In this document: piece by piece, positions 38,204 to 52,515 of the stretch | Position numbering within the stretch: the first letter of the stretch is position 1 | How the letters are laid out: each line of letters starts with the position of its first letter | NCBI GenBank assembly: GCA_036897095.1 | Contig: JAYMSP010000130.1 | Location: 1-64,000, forward strand | DNA length: 64,000 bases | Direction: 5' to 3' | DNA from: Plantago elongata | Lineage: Eukaryota > Streptophyta > Magnoliopsida > Lamiales > Plantaginaceae | Program-made: the position numbers and the translations under genes | Notes under the pieces: model-generated | The model's input: only the letters and a program-made list of their open reading frames with translations | Databases searched by the model: none | What the model was told of the DNA's origin: nothing

Positions 38204-39268
38204 TGTTGAAGTTGATCAATTGGCCACGTATCTGACATGGGCACCGTGTATCATTTATCTTTAATCACCACTAATCATCCTGATTAGGACATAATTTTAA
38301 TCTAATTGTCATCTGCTACCTCAGAAGTCAGAATAAATCCATACACTACGGGTTTTGCTTGGAGTTTAATTAAGGTTTTAAACTAAATAATTAAGGAGAC
38401 GTTTACTAGCAGGACTCCAATCTAAGTAGATATATAAAGCCGTATTGATATTTTATAAATCCATATTAAAACATGTAACTATATAAGCATGTATTGGCCC
38501 GAAATTCAATACAATATACTAAATATAAATTAAACGTTACTATTCATCTCTGCATGTATTAATCCTGCTTAATATATACTATAAGTAGATTTACATTTTA
38601 TAACAACAATTCTAATAAATATATTAGTATCTATTTTAGAATTTAATATATTTATATACTATTTTATTAGAATTATAATCAATAATAAATTAATTAGCTG
38701 ATAATTTTATTCAAAAAATTATAAAACTTCATCCATCATATAAATAGCAATCTATTGCACAAAGACCACCTTAAAATTGTACTACGAAGAAATATATTAC
38801 ATTTAAAGTCTGAACGTCTATACGTAATATATTTTATTATTTATAATCGAAATGTAAAAGAAACATACCTCATCTTTTATTTTATGTTTATGTCCAAACA
38901 ACAATTGAGAAAAGCAACTATGTAATATATTTATATTTTATTTGTTGTTTCTTTTACTTTTGTTTAATGTTATATGTGAAAATGAGAATTTCAGCTGAAT
39001 TATGAGGTCTTATTTCGTAAATTCAAAATCTAAGTGACAACATATGCATTCCCATGGCATAGAAATGTAAGAAATTAAAGTGTACTGAGTATTAAAATAT
39101 ACAATGTTACAAACAACACTATTGAATATTACATCCACGTTAATCTGGCTTTAATCATGGGCTCACATAATTTTTTGATTTAATCATTATTACATCACAA
39201 AAGGAGTTTTCTCTTTACTTTAGAAATTGAATTTACAATTCAAGAAAATACTACTTGCTTCTCAAATT
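38204..39268. other. Spacer between the two OPR genes
   Basis: AT-rich, holding the promoter of one OPR and the 3' end of the other. No additional gene or clear repeat. Confidence 0.45.
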
Positions 39269-40781
<1,513 letters not shown>

Positions 40782-42027
40782 AACTAATTACTCCAATATC
40801 TGCACTCTCTTGAGTCTTTAGCAGCTAAACTAGAATAATAATAGTACAGGCTAGCTAGCTCTTTTTGCAGAAAATTATCCAAGATCTCTCTCTTACTAAA
40901 TATACAACTGCCAACTAACTGCCACCAACTGAATTGTGAGTTATGAGTCTTATGGCCTTGTTGAAAACTAAGGAAAAACATTACATTAAGACACTAAGCA
41001 ACCTCAGATACAGGCCTTTTACACTTACATCCCCAAAAATGCAAGATTATAACCATTTTATCTGATCGAGTGCTCTTAATTTTGGTGCTTTCGATCTATT
41101 AGGGTGAAACCAAGAACACTATACTTTACAAGAAATTCAACTATTCATAGTGCTAGAACTAGATCATTCTTGATACGGAACCAAGAAGAAAATTCAAAAG
41201 AAGTCTCAATCAAACCAGTCAATTCACAGCTCAAGATATTTGACTACATGTATATGCTATGTAGTAGTGAGAGAGATAAATGACTAAATCTAAGCCACTG
41301 ATACTCGAGGGATCATATCTGAAGAAAGTGTAACATTAATGACCAAATACATACATGTCACATACAGGTTCATGTCACATTCAGTCTAAATGCAGATATC
41401 TGTCAATGTCGGGAAAAAGAGCTAAAGAAAACAAACAGGCAGCAGCAGAATTATCTGGTAAGTAATAGTAATAGTAATACTAATTGTGTTCGTTCCTCAT
41501 ACTGGATTACTCAATTTTCCTTGTCTTGTTTAAAAGAAATACCATGTACATGACAGAAAGATACTGATCAGAGTAGTAGCAAAACATCATTCCTCTTATC
41601 CTGTAGTATAATGTTTACAACCACGCGAAACTATATATGAGCAAGCATGCTTATACTTGAGAAGCTTCCTCCCACTCCAAACATCAACTCTATACCAAAG
41701 ATTCCTTATGACATAAACCGAGCACTATGATATTTCAAGTGCAACGGCTGAACAAAAGTTACACACTAACATACTAAATAGTAAACACACTCCGTGAATC
41801 TAGGGTCACGAACCTTGAGTCATATTTCATGATCCATAGGTAAGTATAGTCCTATAGACTTGGAGGCAAGCAAGTTGCCAGAATATGTAATCACTCCAGG
41901 TAGATTTGTTATCTGAAACATTGTGCTAGGCATCTTCTTCCCAGATATGGATTGCTTAAGGAGCCGCGGTCAATAAGAACCGGTCCTCTTGCTGCTCAAG
42001 TGTGAACTATAAATGGTGAACTTTGCT
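40782..42027. other. OPR promoter and 3' end of the DUF668 gene
   Basis: No gene. The right part (from about 41600) is probably the 3' untranslated region of the minus-strand DUF668 gene. Confidence 0.4.
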
Positions 42028-43800
42028 TCAGTCCACGTATTCATCAAATGTTCTGCCACTGGCACACTCCACAGCTGCACTGGCATTGATTTCCCTTCCG
42101 AATCTCCAAATATAATTTAGACCAACAAGAAGCTCCGCAATTGCTGCTTCCGTCTTTTCTTGGTTGGCAAAGTGAAGTGTTTGGACTAAAAGAACATTTG
42201 TCTTAGAAACCATGTTTTGATGCTCCAATGTCCTTTCTGACTGCCATCTTATCATGTTGTGAGCAAGAGGAGCCAACCAATTGAGTGTCCCCATCATTGC
42301 ATCGTTCCATTCTGCAGCAAGAGCCGTATCATAAACTGACGACGATAGGATCTTGGCACATGGCTTCAGTTTAGTCCAGAGCGTAGTTCTGATGCTATTT
42401 GGCAGCATGTTGTAAAGATCATCTCTCGCATCATTGCCAATCAAGTGAGGGGACGCCACTAATTTCTCAATGAAAATGATAACATTTGCATAATGTAGTG
42501 CCAAGGCGGCAGCACCTAGGGTGTCGGGAGGAGCATTCAGCATTTTCTTCTTCGAAGCTTCTATTGATGTTTCGCCAGCATGCGGTTTCGTAAAGGCATC
42601 ATTGAGTCCATCTAGCATTCCAGAATAACCATCGACTGAATTAGATAAGATATTGCTCATAGGAGTACTTCTTTCACTCAATGGTCCTGATGCTGTTAAT
42701 CCATTGCTTTTATGAGATGGGGTTTTATCTTTTACACCCCGAGATTTATCACGAAACCACCAAAATTTCATGCTGTTTTTGCTGGCTTCTGAAACAGGAC
42801 CCAATTTTGCAGTGGAGCTCTTTATAGGGCCAGAATAAAAGCTAACACCATTATACTTTCTGGACATCGGACTAGACGAGGTTCTCGAACTGGCAAGAGG
42901 GCCCGAGTGGTAATTTCCAGGAGCATTTGTTCTTGGGAGTGGGCCAGACATGGAGATCGATGACTTCCCAGCTGAGCTAGCAGATAGCCTAGGATCGCAA
43001 TTTTCAGAAGGGTAAACTGACGATTGCATAAAGACTGTAGAGTGGTTGCGACGGTTATTGATAATACCCGTGAATCTGGATTCTTTAATGCCGGCATCAG
43101 CAACACGATTAGTTCCAAAAACATGCCCAATCTTGCCGTATATGGTAAACAGGGATCTTGCCAACAGGAGAATCGTGTAATCATAAGTTCGATTCCAAAG
43201 AGAAATTTCCTTTAGATGCCTCACCTCTTTCCGCTTCCATGCTATCTTTTTCTCATACTCAACTAAGGTGATGCTATCCGCATTATCATTACCCTTCATT
43301 CTATTCAAAGTCTGCTCAAGATCCGCAAGTATCTCCATGTCCTGGTACAAATTAGTATTAGTGATGATATAGTTTTCCATCTTCTTGGCTTTTTTGTCCA
43401 TTTCCCTCCAGGAGAATTGCCAACCATAGATGTCGGCATCAACCTTAACTAAATCACTAAACGCTTGCTCAAAACTCTTCAACAGGGGATCATGACATTT
43501 CCTGGACAGCCTGCCAACAGCCATCGCCACATTCACCAAGTTATCTGTTAGTTCAGCACATATTAACCTCCCAATATAATCATCATCCTCTGACACAATC
43601 TTCTTTACACCGTCTGAATTTGCTATCTCCTCTCTTAGCCTAGCAACTTGTTTATCAGACAACAACTGCCACAAGTGAAGTAGTTTCGACATCAAGCTCG
43701 CTGCTTCAAAAGCCAAAACCTCAATACGTGCATTTCCAGATAGAAACTCATTCCTTTTCGAATTTTTCCACAAACCACGGAACCATGATTCAGCTACCAT
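42028..43800 (-). CDS. DUF3475/DUF668 protein, PSK SIMULATOR-like (590 aa)
   Basis: One uninterrupted 1773-bp frame. The first ATG gives MVAESWFRGLWKNSKRNEF. Residues about 22-80 form the DUF3475 helix bundle (RIEVLAFEAASLMSKLLHLW, CAELTDNLVNVAMAVGRLS). A Ser/Pro-rich linker runs from about 260 to 420 with repeated GPL words (MSGPLPR, SGPLASSR, SGPLSER). Residues about 425-565 form DUF668 (TLGAAALALHYANVIIFIEK, NMLPNSIRTTLWTKLKP). PSK SIMULATOR proteins act downstream of phytosulfokine in growth. The founding members carry an N-terminal Gly for myristoylation, which is lacking here; this gene fits the intronless subgroup such as At5g04550. The exact role of that subgroup is not settled. Confidence 0.88.
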   Translation of the reverse strand: MVAESWFRGLWKNSKRNEFLSGNARIEVLAFEAASLMSKLLHLWQLLSDKQVARLREEIANSDGVKKIVSEDDDYIGRLICAELTDNLVNVAMAVGRLSRKCHDPLLKSFEQAFSDLVKVDADIYGWQFSWREMDKKAKKMENYIITNTNLYQDMEILADLEQTLNRMKGNDNADSITLVEYEKKIAWKRKEVRHLKEISLWNRTYDYTILLLARSLFTIYGKIGHVFGTNRVADAGIKESRFTGIINNRRNHSTVFMQSSVYPSENCDPRLSASSAGKSSISMSGPLPRTNAPGNYHSGPLASSRTSSSPMSRKYNGVSFYSGPIKSSTAKLGPVSEASKNSMKFWWFRDKSRGVKDKTPSHKSNGLTASGPLSERSTPMSNILSNSVDGYSGMLDGLNDAFTKPHAGETSIEASKKKMLNAPPDTLGAAALALHYANVIIFIEKLVASPHLIGNDARDDLYNMLPNSIRTTLWTKLKPCAKILSSSVYDTALAAEWNDAMMGTLNWLAPLAHNMIRWQSERTLEHQNMVSKTNVLLVQTLHFANQEKTEAAIAELLVGLNYIWRFGREINASAAVECASGRTFDEYVD

Positions 43801-43857
43801 TTCTATCGTCAACCAGAGTCCAGCAATCAGCAGCTAATCCCACCAAGTTCTATAATA

Positions 43858-44537
43858 CTGAAAGACAAGAAAAGAGTCCGAAATGAAACTCAAAAAGAGC
43901 TTCCTTTGAAGAAAAAACAGCATACAAGCAACCACACAACATAACCATATGACAAGAACTTGTGTTACAACTTATATGGCCTTACAGCCACATACACTTT
44001 AAATTGCACACAGCACACCCATAATTTGTATTCGTGTAACCGTCTAACAAAATCTTCTAATTACACGCACTCAACACAAGTAAGGAATGCATAGTATCCA
44101 ATCTTGCCACTGAAATATGGGAAGAAAAAAAACTAAAAAAGGCATATCGAGATTGATGTTAAAAACTTAAAATCACCATATACTTCAGTTTTAAAAAAGA
44201 AACATTTTTTTTCTTTCTATTTTCATTTGGCCTAGTATCTAAAGAACTCATATGAATACTCTAGCTGAAGCTAAAAGTTCCCGAATCATAATAAAGCCTA
44301 ACAAATCCTTTAACTTGCTTTACACATCCATATCAAACATCCAAGAACTCCTAATTAGGGAAAGAAAACTACATAAAGTACCAGATCAAACAACACGCAA
44401 TAACAAAAAAAAGAGTTTCACTTCAAGAAATCAAAGCAAGTTCAAATTTTGACTTTACAAATTAATCACTCTTCACAAATAAGCAAGGAGTATAAGAATA
44501 AAGGCAATAGCTATTGAAAAGAAACAGACTCACTCAC
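43858..44537 (-). other. Probable intron in the 5' leader of the DUF668 gene
   Basis: On the minus strand a donor AAAAGT|GTGAGTGAG (44536-44537) follows a CT-rich leader, and an acceptor CTTGTCTTTCAG ends at 43858. This would place one 680-bp intron in the 5' untranslated region. Transcript data are not available here. Confidence 0.45.
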
Positions 44538-44749
44538 ACTTTTCTTGAGAGAAAGAGAGAAGATACTGAAGCAGGTAGAAGTCAAGTCGAAGTACTGTAA
44601 TCCTCGGAATCAACAGGAATCAAGAAATGGAGAAATAAAGGGTAGAAATGGGGAAAAGTTAAGTAAATGGAAAGGGTTGAAAGTTGAAATAGAAAAGAAA
44701 CGAAAGAAGGCAAAAGAAAAGAAAAGCGTGTGGAATTTATGACGACTAG

Positions 44750-46190
44750 CTGATATTTGCACACCAACCCCAATGACTCTCTTGGTCCTTCTGAAATTTC
44801 TGCAGATATTATCACAATATCTTCGAGATACCGTATCAATATTACATAAAAATTAAATCAGTTAATAATTTTATTTTATTAGTATTTAAATATTAAATGA
44901 ATGATAATATTAAACGAGATTTTTATAAATAAAATAAAATAATAATAGTCGGAGGTGTTTACTTTACAGTTAAAAATGTGATAAAATAGATGGGAATGGA
45001 CGGGCTGCTACCATACCAGATACTCCTATAGTACACGGACTGGACTACTAGTATTTGTTTTATCCACCATTTCTATTTGCTAGTTGCACACTTGCATTGG
45101 TGAATAGTGATGCCACCAAATTTGATTTCTTTGTATTACTTTAAGAAATAACAATTTATTTTGAAAATGATAGGTTGGATAGATTATAAATTGAGGTGCT
45201 ACTTGGGTATGTGACTGATGTCGGTTGATTTTAAAGGTTTTGCACTACACCTTACAAGTTTGGTTTCTAATCTTCAATATTGAGAAATTATAATAATCAT
45301 GTCAAATTAGTCAAAAGTATTTAATGATATTAACATATTACATATTGTTATAACCTATATAGGATAGATTTTATTCTCTTCAATCTAAAATTCATCTTGT
45401 TTTAATTATATATTATATTATATTTCAGTTTAGTTCAATTTAATTTAATTCAGTTCAATAAATTTTATTTGAAGATAATATAATCTAACCAATCAATGTA
45501 CAAGTATTAAAATTGACCATAATGTAGTTTCTTGGATAAAGGTGGTCACAGTTTATTTTTATCGAACAAAGTTGTACGCATAAAATAGTTGACGATAAAG
45601 CATAACTTAATTAGTAAAACGCTTCACCTCTAATTAATATGTCGGGGGTTCGAGTCAATTTTAATCATTTAAAAAGAAAAATCAACACATAAATATTTTA
45701 CTGTAGCTCCTTTTCTATTAAGCACATGCTATAATCTACCCCATTTGGTAGATGGCCTTTTTTTTTTCCTTCTGGGGTACTACAAAGTTGTCTTCCACTT
45801 TTATGACAAAGTGGAATTGTCATAGTCCCATTTATAGTGAGAAAGGGCAGAAGGACTAGAATAAAAAAGGAGAAGAAGTATTGGGGAGCTTTTGAAATAA
45901 GATAAAAATGTGGGGCAAAATTAGAGATAACGAAAATGTCATAATTATTGTTGGAGACCACGCGTAGAAAGTCAATAGTCATTAAGGTTCAAAAAAGAAA
46001 GCCAACAATGCGCGGCGCTGTAGTCGTTATGTGAACTTTGTTACTAATTTATTATAATGAATATACTCAATTTGTAACACGCCCAAATTCTAATTAACAA
46101 ATTGAAAATTTCAAGTTATTCTTTAATCGTTTAAAAAGAATATTAATTTATCATAATTATTCATTTTGAAAATTGACCCCGTAATTTATT
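44750..46190. other. Intergenic, AT-rich
   Basis: No gene. Contains a small TTCAGTTTAGTTCAATTTAA patch (45425-45470) and a tRNA-like relic (45600-45660). Otherwise nothing supportable. Confidence 0.4.
45600..45660 (+). mobile_element. tRNA-derived SINE-like head
   Basis: TAACTTAATTAGTAAAACGC resembles a worn tRNA A-box stem region, and GGTTCGAGTC (45647-45656) is a good B box. The layout matches the 5' part of plant SINEs or a decayed tRNA copy. Confidence 0.4.
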
Positions 46191-46270
46191 CAGAGAATAT
46201 AATCATCCATTTTGATAAATCGAACCCGTGACCTCATAGTTACGGGTGTCTCAGCTTGCCACTTTGCTAC
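46190..46270 (-). mobile_element. tRNA-derived SINE-like head, minus strand
   Basis: On the minus strand TGGCAAGCTGAG (A box, 46250-46261) is followed by GAGGTCACGGGTTCGATT with a B box at 46218-46227. The element lies just past the stop codon of the GABA transporter, so it may be inside its 3' untranslated region. Confidence 0.5.
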
Positions 46271-46293
46271 AAACAATTTAATATTCATATCGA

Positions 46294-48397
46294 TTACATA
46301 TTAGCAAATAGGTGGTATGTCCTTGCATCAAGAATTATCTGTCTCACGGATGCAACGGCCCCAACCACGGCCAATACAGTGGAGACTGCCGCAATCGTCG
46401 TGTTTACCCGGAATATAAAACTGTTTTTCAAAGGTTTGAACGTCACGATGTAGAAGATCATCGGTAAGATGAAATCAAGTGGAATGCACCCGAATGCCCC
46501 AAATAATGCCATTATGTCCCCGAAGAACGGGAACATAGCTGCCAAGGTTGTAGCGATGATCACTGACAATGATCGAAAAATAAGGCGTGGCACCACGTTC
46601 CGGATTGATAATTCACCCTTCTCTGGGTCTGCAAATTGACGCTCTATGATGACATTGGTTGGTTGCAAGTATACCTGCATCACACATAGGAATGTAGTTT
46701 CCTCATAGTCGTTGATACTTCAAACTAAGTATCGATGATACTGGTTTATGGTCCGTCTGAGTTTTGACGGATGGGGGAGAATAGATGAATTATAACATAA
46801 ATCAAAATTGTAAGTGGTATAATAATATATATGATTGAAGAGCAAAGAACAAATGGTTACCAAAGTGACAGCTGAAACTTGCACAAGAGTGAAAATGTAA
46901 GTGATGAGAAGGAACCACTCTGGCAGCAAAGGTCTCCCATTAACCATGAAATTTGAAAGAACTGAGCCTTGAGCTTGATTTCCAAATGCCCAATAACCAG
47001 AAATTGCAACACTGAAAAATGTTGTGATGACTACAGAGTAACAAACCAGCAGCCCTTTGAACATTTTTCCTGTCGTTGGAGGTGCTATTGTCGCCTATAC
47101 GTACCAAAACTTATCATTTAATCGCGTTCTTTCACAAGTCAAGAAGTTGTACGAAACAAACTACACTGTCAAAGAATCAATTTGCTACAAGTTACCTGTA
47201 TTTCTGGAATAATTCCATTGCCATAAGTAGTAGATATGATCGCTATAGCGTTAAACACTCCAAAAAGACGGTTTATCCCCACTCCGGTGATTGTGTAATC
47301 TTTCCTTGGTGCCGTATTTGAATGCCCTGGACAGGAATATCACGAATTGAGTAATTTCATGTAGATATGTGATATTATCATGAATGTGATGACGAATAAG
47401 TTTACCTATGTCGACTGAGCCAGCCGTGGTGCAGGCACAATAAGCAATACATAAGACCAGTGAGACAAGATTGATGTGCCTTAAGGAGTGAAAGGATGGC
47501 ATTTGTGCCATAGTTAAGTTCAAACATCCAAATATCACAATGAACTGGTGAAGCTGCATAGTCCCATTTGGTGTTGTGACCAGATAAATGTACTGCAAGT
47601 GGTGCAATCAGGAGTATAAACATATCAAATTGTTGCTGTTTAAGATGTCATAAACTTGACATCAATGAAGGAAAAATAGAGAAATTTTTGTTAAAATGAG
47701 ACTTTGCGAACCTTGAGGCTCTGACCACCTAGTAGCGTACAAGCAATAACCGCACCATAACATATTCCTAGTTGCAGTGGCCCGACAAAATACCGGCCCC
47801 AACCGGGACCTGTAACCATATTTTCATTGTTCATACCACAAGACATTCACCAAGGGAAAAAAGAGCAAATTGATTTATAGACCGGTCAGTTTTTTATGTT
47901 AACGACAGAGTGAAAGTCTACACTTTCGCTCTGTCGTGAACAACAAAAACTGCTTCGTCTAAATTCTCGAAAAAGAACATTGATTGACATGATTACCTAG
48001 AATATCATGAGCCATATCTCTAAACCTCAGGTGACGTTTCCCAAGCTGTGCATAGTGTTCCAACACTAAGGACAAGAGATTGTAGGAATAAAATGTGACA
48101 AGGCCAGCTGCCGTAAGGCAAAGAACCCCTCCGGTCCACCCTAACAAGGTGAAAGCAAACGGTAAGCTTAGAAGAGCCGGTGCCACTATCGCCGTGGTCA
48201 GATGATACCCACAGTGCAACCATGAACCTGCAACAAACAACTAGATCTCAAAATTTCTCAAGAACATTATCCAAAAAATATGATAAACTATACGTTAATC
48301 AACCTCGTGATTTTAAGACGAAGAGGGCACCGGCATCGAGTTCCTTAGTATCGGCTTCAGGGAGCTTTGCAGGGGAATCCGTAGCTACAGTTCCCAT
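46294..48397 (-). CDS. GAT1: GABA transporter, AAAP family, GAT1-like (451 aa)
   Basis: Seven exons join to 1356 bp: 48304-48397, 47997-48227, 47712-47809, 47406-47592, 47196-47326, 46861-47094, 46294-46674. The product is the exact length I recall for Arabidopsis GAT1 (At1g08230), a plasma-membrane proton-coupled GABA importer. The N-terminus MGTVATDSPAKLPEADTKEL is soluble, then WLHCGYHLTTAIVAPALLSLP opens the first membrane span, as in amino acid/auxin permeases. Further spans include GGVLCLTAAGLVTFYSYNLL, FKGLLVCYSVVITTFFSVA and FLLITYIFTLVQVSAVTL, about 10-11 in all. YGNGIIPEIQATIAPP is a family hallmark. All introns are GT-AG and no lesion is visible. Confidence 0.92.
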
Positions 48398-48763
48398 ATA
48401 TTATCTGTGAAAATGGTCACACTTGAAAGAAGTAGCATACCATGGATGCAATGATAATATATATATAACACGTAAACTGGCACTAGTGATATAGTGAGAT
48501 ATTTATTCATATTTTCTTGATTATATATGTAATGATAAATACAGTTAATATCATTGTCGATATATTTGAGTCTCTTTTGAAACATTTGCGTCTGTTATAG
48601 TAGTCCTTGGAGCACGAAACAGGTGATGTAATGGGCTGAAATTGCTATTGATTTGGAGTTAGTATATTTGTGACAGTCAAAGTCAAGCTAGCGGATATTT
48701 AATGGCCGATATTTCAACTCTTTCAGCATCACAAGAACGGAATGGGGATAATTTTATAATTAA

Positions 48764-48977
48764 TCCCACCGTTCCATTTGAAATTAAACATATCTCAAAT
48801 ATATAAATTTTAGCAGTTAAAAATAACTTTGAGATAAAAAAGTATATGCGAGCTCAATAATATGTAGTTGAAAATAAATTATATTGTGAGCTTATTTTTA
48901 TAAATAAAAAATTAATTTAATTTAGTAGCACGTGTAAAATGAAAAATTATTTCAATGTTTAACGGAATGGACGTGGG
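48764..48977. mobile_element. Worn MITE-like inverted repeat
   Basis: The left end CCCACCGTTCCATTTGAAAT pairs with the right end, which in reverse reads CCCACGTCCATTCCGTTAAAC then ATTGAAAT. A further inverted AACGGAATGGGGAT lies just left (48735-48749). It resembles a degenerate Stowaway-type copy. Confidence 0.35.
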
Positions 48978-49592
48978 AAGAAGGTTTGTCAGGTAAAGTT
49001 GTCCAATGTTTTGATTATATATAGTTGGATATACTACTAGTCAACAATTTGTAGCCCTATTAATGATCATTCTTTCTTAGATGTGATTTTTGACTTTTTC
49101 TGTAAAATGGTGTATGTGTATTATTTTGTTAGGGCGTTCGGTTTATTAAGTATATTTAAGATGAAAATAACAAGAATTATTTAGGGTCTGTAGACAACTA
49201 CTAAAACTACTTTGTAAACGATTAGGGAGTTAAGTCTCTTGTGATCTAGGGAGCTACAACTACAAGTTGCAGTTTAAAATACTTATTTGATGTTGCTTAC
49301 AAGATTTAACGTCTACTCGATTGTTTTCACGATGTCAATGCTTTGAAATAACAAGTTATGCAAGTTCAATTCGAACCTCACTTTAAACTTGTTTTTCTTA
49401 TTGATTGAGCCATACTTTGTAGGACGTTAAATCTTAGTTCATTTCACAAACTTCTATCTTAAATGTAGCTTACTCACTCAAGTAATGAATTATCTTTACA
49501 AATTGTTTATCCCAAACTCAATCGATCCAAAAGAGTCGTTCGAGCCTCTTAATGGTATTCCAAACTCGAATGTGTTGCTCATTTTGTTATCG

Positions 49593-49740
49593 AGCCCAAA
49601 TTCTACCGTAGTTTGAGTGAAGCTCGAGTTATGAATAGTTCTGACTCGAATAACAGTACCTGAAGGTCTGTAACTCTGTATGCGCAGGCCCAATTGACAA
49701 CGAGGCCTGATCTTCGCAGTAGCATGATACCTGAAGCCCA
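49593..49740 (-). promoter_or_regulatory. Three site II (TGGGCY) motifs upstream of the CMSS1-like gene
   Basis: TGGGCT at 49593-49598, TGGGCC at 49687-49692 and TGGGCT at 49735-49740 (all read on the minus strand) lie 180-330 bp before the start codon. Site II clusters bind TCP factors and are typical for ribosome-biogenesis promoters, which fits the gene. Confidence 0.5.
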
Positions 49741-49919
49741 ATTAGTTATCCATAAGGTCCATAACTGAAAACCCAGTCCAAAACTACATGTCCAGTCCAG
49801 AGCAGTTAGCAGCTCGAAAACCACTAAAATCTCAACTGAAGAAGAAAACCGCAAAGAAGCTCATCAACTGCTCTCAACTCCAGCCTCCATCTATATTGAA
49901 CCAGATTGTTGTTGGCAAG

Positions 49920-52515
49920 ATGGGCAAAAGTGACGATTCAATCGCCAGAAGGAAGAACAGGAAGACCAGGCGAAAGCAGGAGAGCAAATCCAAAGTCTCC
50001 ACTCGCGTTGCTTCCATCATCGCCGCCAAGAAGCGCCGCCTTACCGGAAAGCGCCGGATGTGTCAGGTTTTTCCACCTTACCAACTTTGCTGTGTTGCTT
50101 TTGATTGAATGCGTTTTCATTTCCAATTTGTTGATGGCATTGTAAAAGGTTTGATTTTGGGGATTTTGTTATTCGTATTAAGCACCTGGAGTTAAATGCT
50201 AGTGATGCATATTGTGACTGTTGTCATATTGGCGTTGTTGGAGTGTGAATTCTTCAGTTTGTAATGTGTATTGTTTTGCTTATCGAATTATGTCGAAATG
50301 TTGTTTTGATAATTTGGCTAAGATATAGTGTCTGGTTGTTGCCATGTGGCGTAGGGACTCTATTTGATTGGAGTTGCTATTATTCTATATAGGGTATGTG
50401 CTATAGCCTTCCAACGCCTGAGGATCCCTTCAATGACAGACATGGGAAAGCTGAGGAACCTTTTAAAAAAAAAAAGAGAGATTTCAAAACAGATAAGAAA
50501 CATGCGGACAAGAGGTTGAAGAAAGGCCGAGAAAATGGAATTGGGAGTTTGGATAATCTGAATTCATCTTTTGTTAGTGATTTTAGTTTCATGGGTCCTG
50601 AGATTGTGACCAATCTGGGGAAACGGGCATGCAAGATTATCAAGAGGCAGGGCTCCACTTGTTCGGTTAAGAAATGTGATTTTCTGGATAATACAGAAGG
50701 CCCATCGAAGTTTTTGCTGATGTGCCTGAATTCAATTCAAGATACAATGCAACAGGGTGAAGATTTGGACTGTGAGAGCGATAGACCACCGCTCTTTGCT
50801 AACGAATGGGGATTTGAGTTCTGGAACAGTTTTACGAATGGAAAGGATATTTTGGAAAGTGGTGGGGTTGATCCTGCAATGCAGAAAATCGCTTGGATGG
50901 CATCGACTGCTGCTGATGCAATCTCGTTGAAGGAGACAGAAGGTGTATCATTTGCTGGTCCGTTTCTACTGTATCTTGTGCCCTCACAAGAAAAGACGCA
51001 TAAGGTACATGAGATGCTTCTTACAAATGACTGTAGACTTGAATCTCTATTCTCTACACTCTTCCAATTGCTTTGCCCTAACTTTGTTGTGGCACTTGTG
51101 CCCGTATATTTCAATTTGTTCTATAAGATTTGTGACCATTATATAATGAGTTCTATCTAGTTTGTATAGTTTTCTTTGTTATCTTCAGCAATGCAAAATT
51201 TAATTATAGTATGTTCTTTTTTTTTGGAGGACGTGCTCTGTTATGGCTTGTATCTTCCAAGTTTATCTAATTATATGTTTTTGTTTATGGATGTGCATTA
51301 TATTTAGGTAAGGGAAGTATGCAAGGCTTTGAAAACAACTGGGATACATTCTGTGTGTTTGCACTCTGGTGCCTCCATAGAACACCAAACTGCGGGGTTA
51401 GCAACATTATTATTTTTCCTCAAATATTAAATTTTGTTCTTATTGCTGATACGTTTGCACACTGCTTGAATGGTTCACACAACGCGAAAATTCTTTGTCA
51501 ATAATGTTTCTGACTGACAATGCCACCACTAGTAACTGATGAGTACTCTCAGTAACACGCAAATTTTAAATATATACACTGGTGAGGGATGATAGGAGAC
51601 ACTTCAATGACCTTGCAAGCAGTTTCTTTTTGTTATTCACCTAACACAAGTTTCTGAGGCGACGTACTGTTGCAATATCAATGTCGTTTATTCTTATCGA
51701 ATTCCTGAATTACAGTTTGAAGAGTTGTGAGCCAGAGTTTCTCATCTCCACCCCTGATAGACTGTTGGAGCTTCTGGACAAAAAGGCTGTTGACATATCA
51801 GATACTTCCCTGCTGGTAATCTGTCCGCATTTTCTATTTTATTGTTAATACTTGTTAAATCTATATGTACTTGTCCAGTAAAAAATTAGACCATCTCTTT
51901 TTCCTGATCTACTCCTCTCATAGGATATCATACACTCTCTGTCGTAGTAATAACATGATCATTGATACTTGATAGCGTTTGCAGATGGCCTGTTTGTGGC
52001 AATAGATACGAAACTCCACATCTTACCAAAAAAAGCATTGCATTTGGATATATTATAGACTATCTCTTTGCATACAGATGAGCTTCTGAGTAAGATATAA
52101 TGTGGCATTGTCCACTTAACTATATCTTCTAAAACTTACTTATCATTAGTATTATTTTAGCATCCTACTTTTCTATTCATAACATCAAAACCTAGGTTGA
52201 ATGTATCTTGTAAAGCTCTGGGTCCGTAGATGATCTGTATTTATTACTGTAAAAAGCATAGTCTGATTGTTTTCCATCTTGGGATGCTTATTTATTTACT
52301 TTTTTTATGAATAGATTATTGATGGACTGGAAGCTCCGTTTAAGGGTGATTATTTTGAAGCAGTCAAATCCATAAGACAGTTCATTACTGGGGATCTCCG
52401 AACTGTTGTCTTCTGTGACTCCATGAATGGGAATTCCAATTCTACTGTACAAAAGCTGGAAGGAAAAGATGGTTCCAATTTGAAAAGATCCACTAGGGCT
52501 TCTAACGACAGTTGA
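49920..52515 (+). CDS. CMSS1-like ribosome-biogenesis protein (382 aa)
   Basis: Five exons join to 1149 bp: 49920-50066, 50393-51004, 51308-51396, 51716-51815, 52315-52515. The start MGKSDDSIARRKNRKTRRKQ opens a very basic, nucleolar-type N-terminus; an in-frame ATG at 49788 would add 44 residues. Later parts read GPFLLYLVPSQEK, CLHSGASIEHQ, FLISTPDRLLELLD and TSLLIIDGLEAPFKG. These look like motifs Ia-II of a DEAD-box fold, but there is no Walker A GKT, the DEAD box is IIDG, and no helicase C domain follows. That is the profile of Cms1/CMSS1 proteins of the small-subunit processome. Identity is inferred from motif order; plant members are little studied. Confidence 0.8.

Noticed and set aside
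42822-43184. 120-residue frame in the DUF668 gene
   Set aside because: It is an alternate frame of a well-supported single-exon gene.
45600-45660. Functional tRNA gene
   Set aside because: Acceptor and anticodon stems cannot be paired; only the promoter boxes survive.
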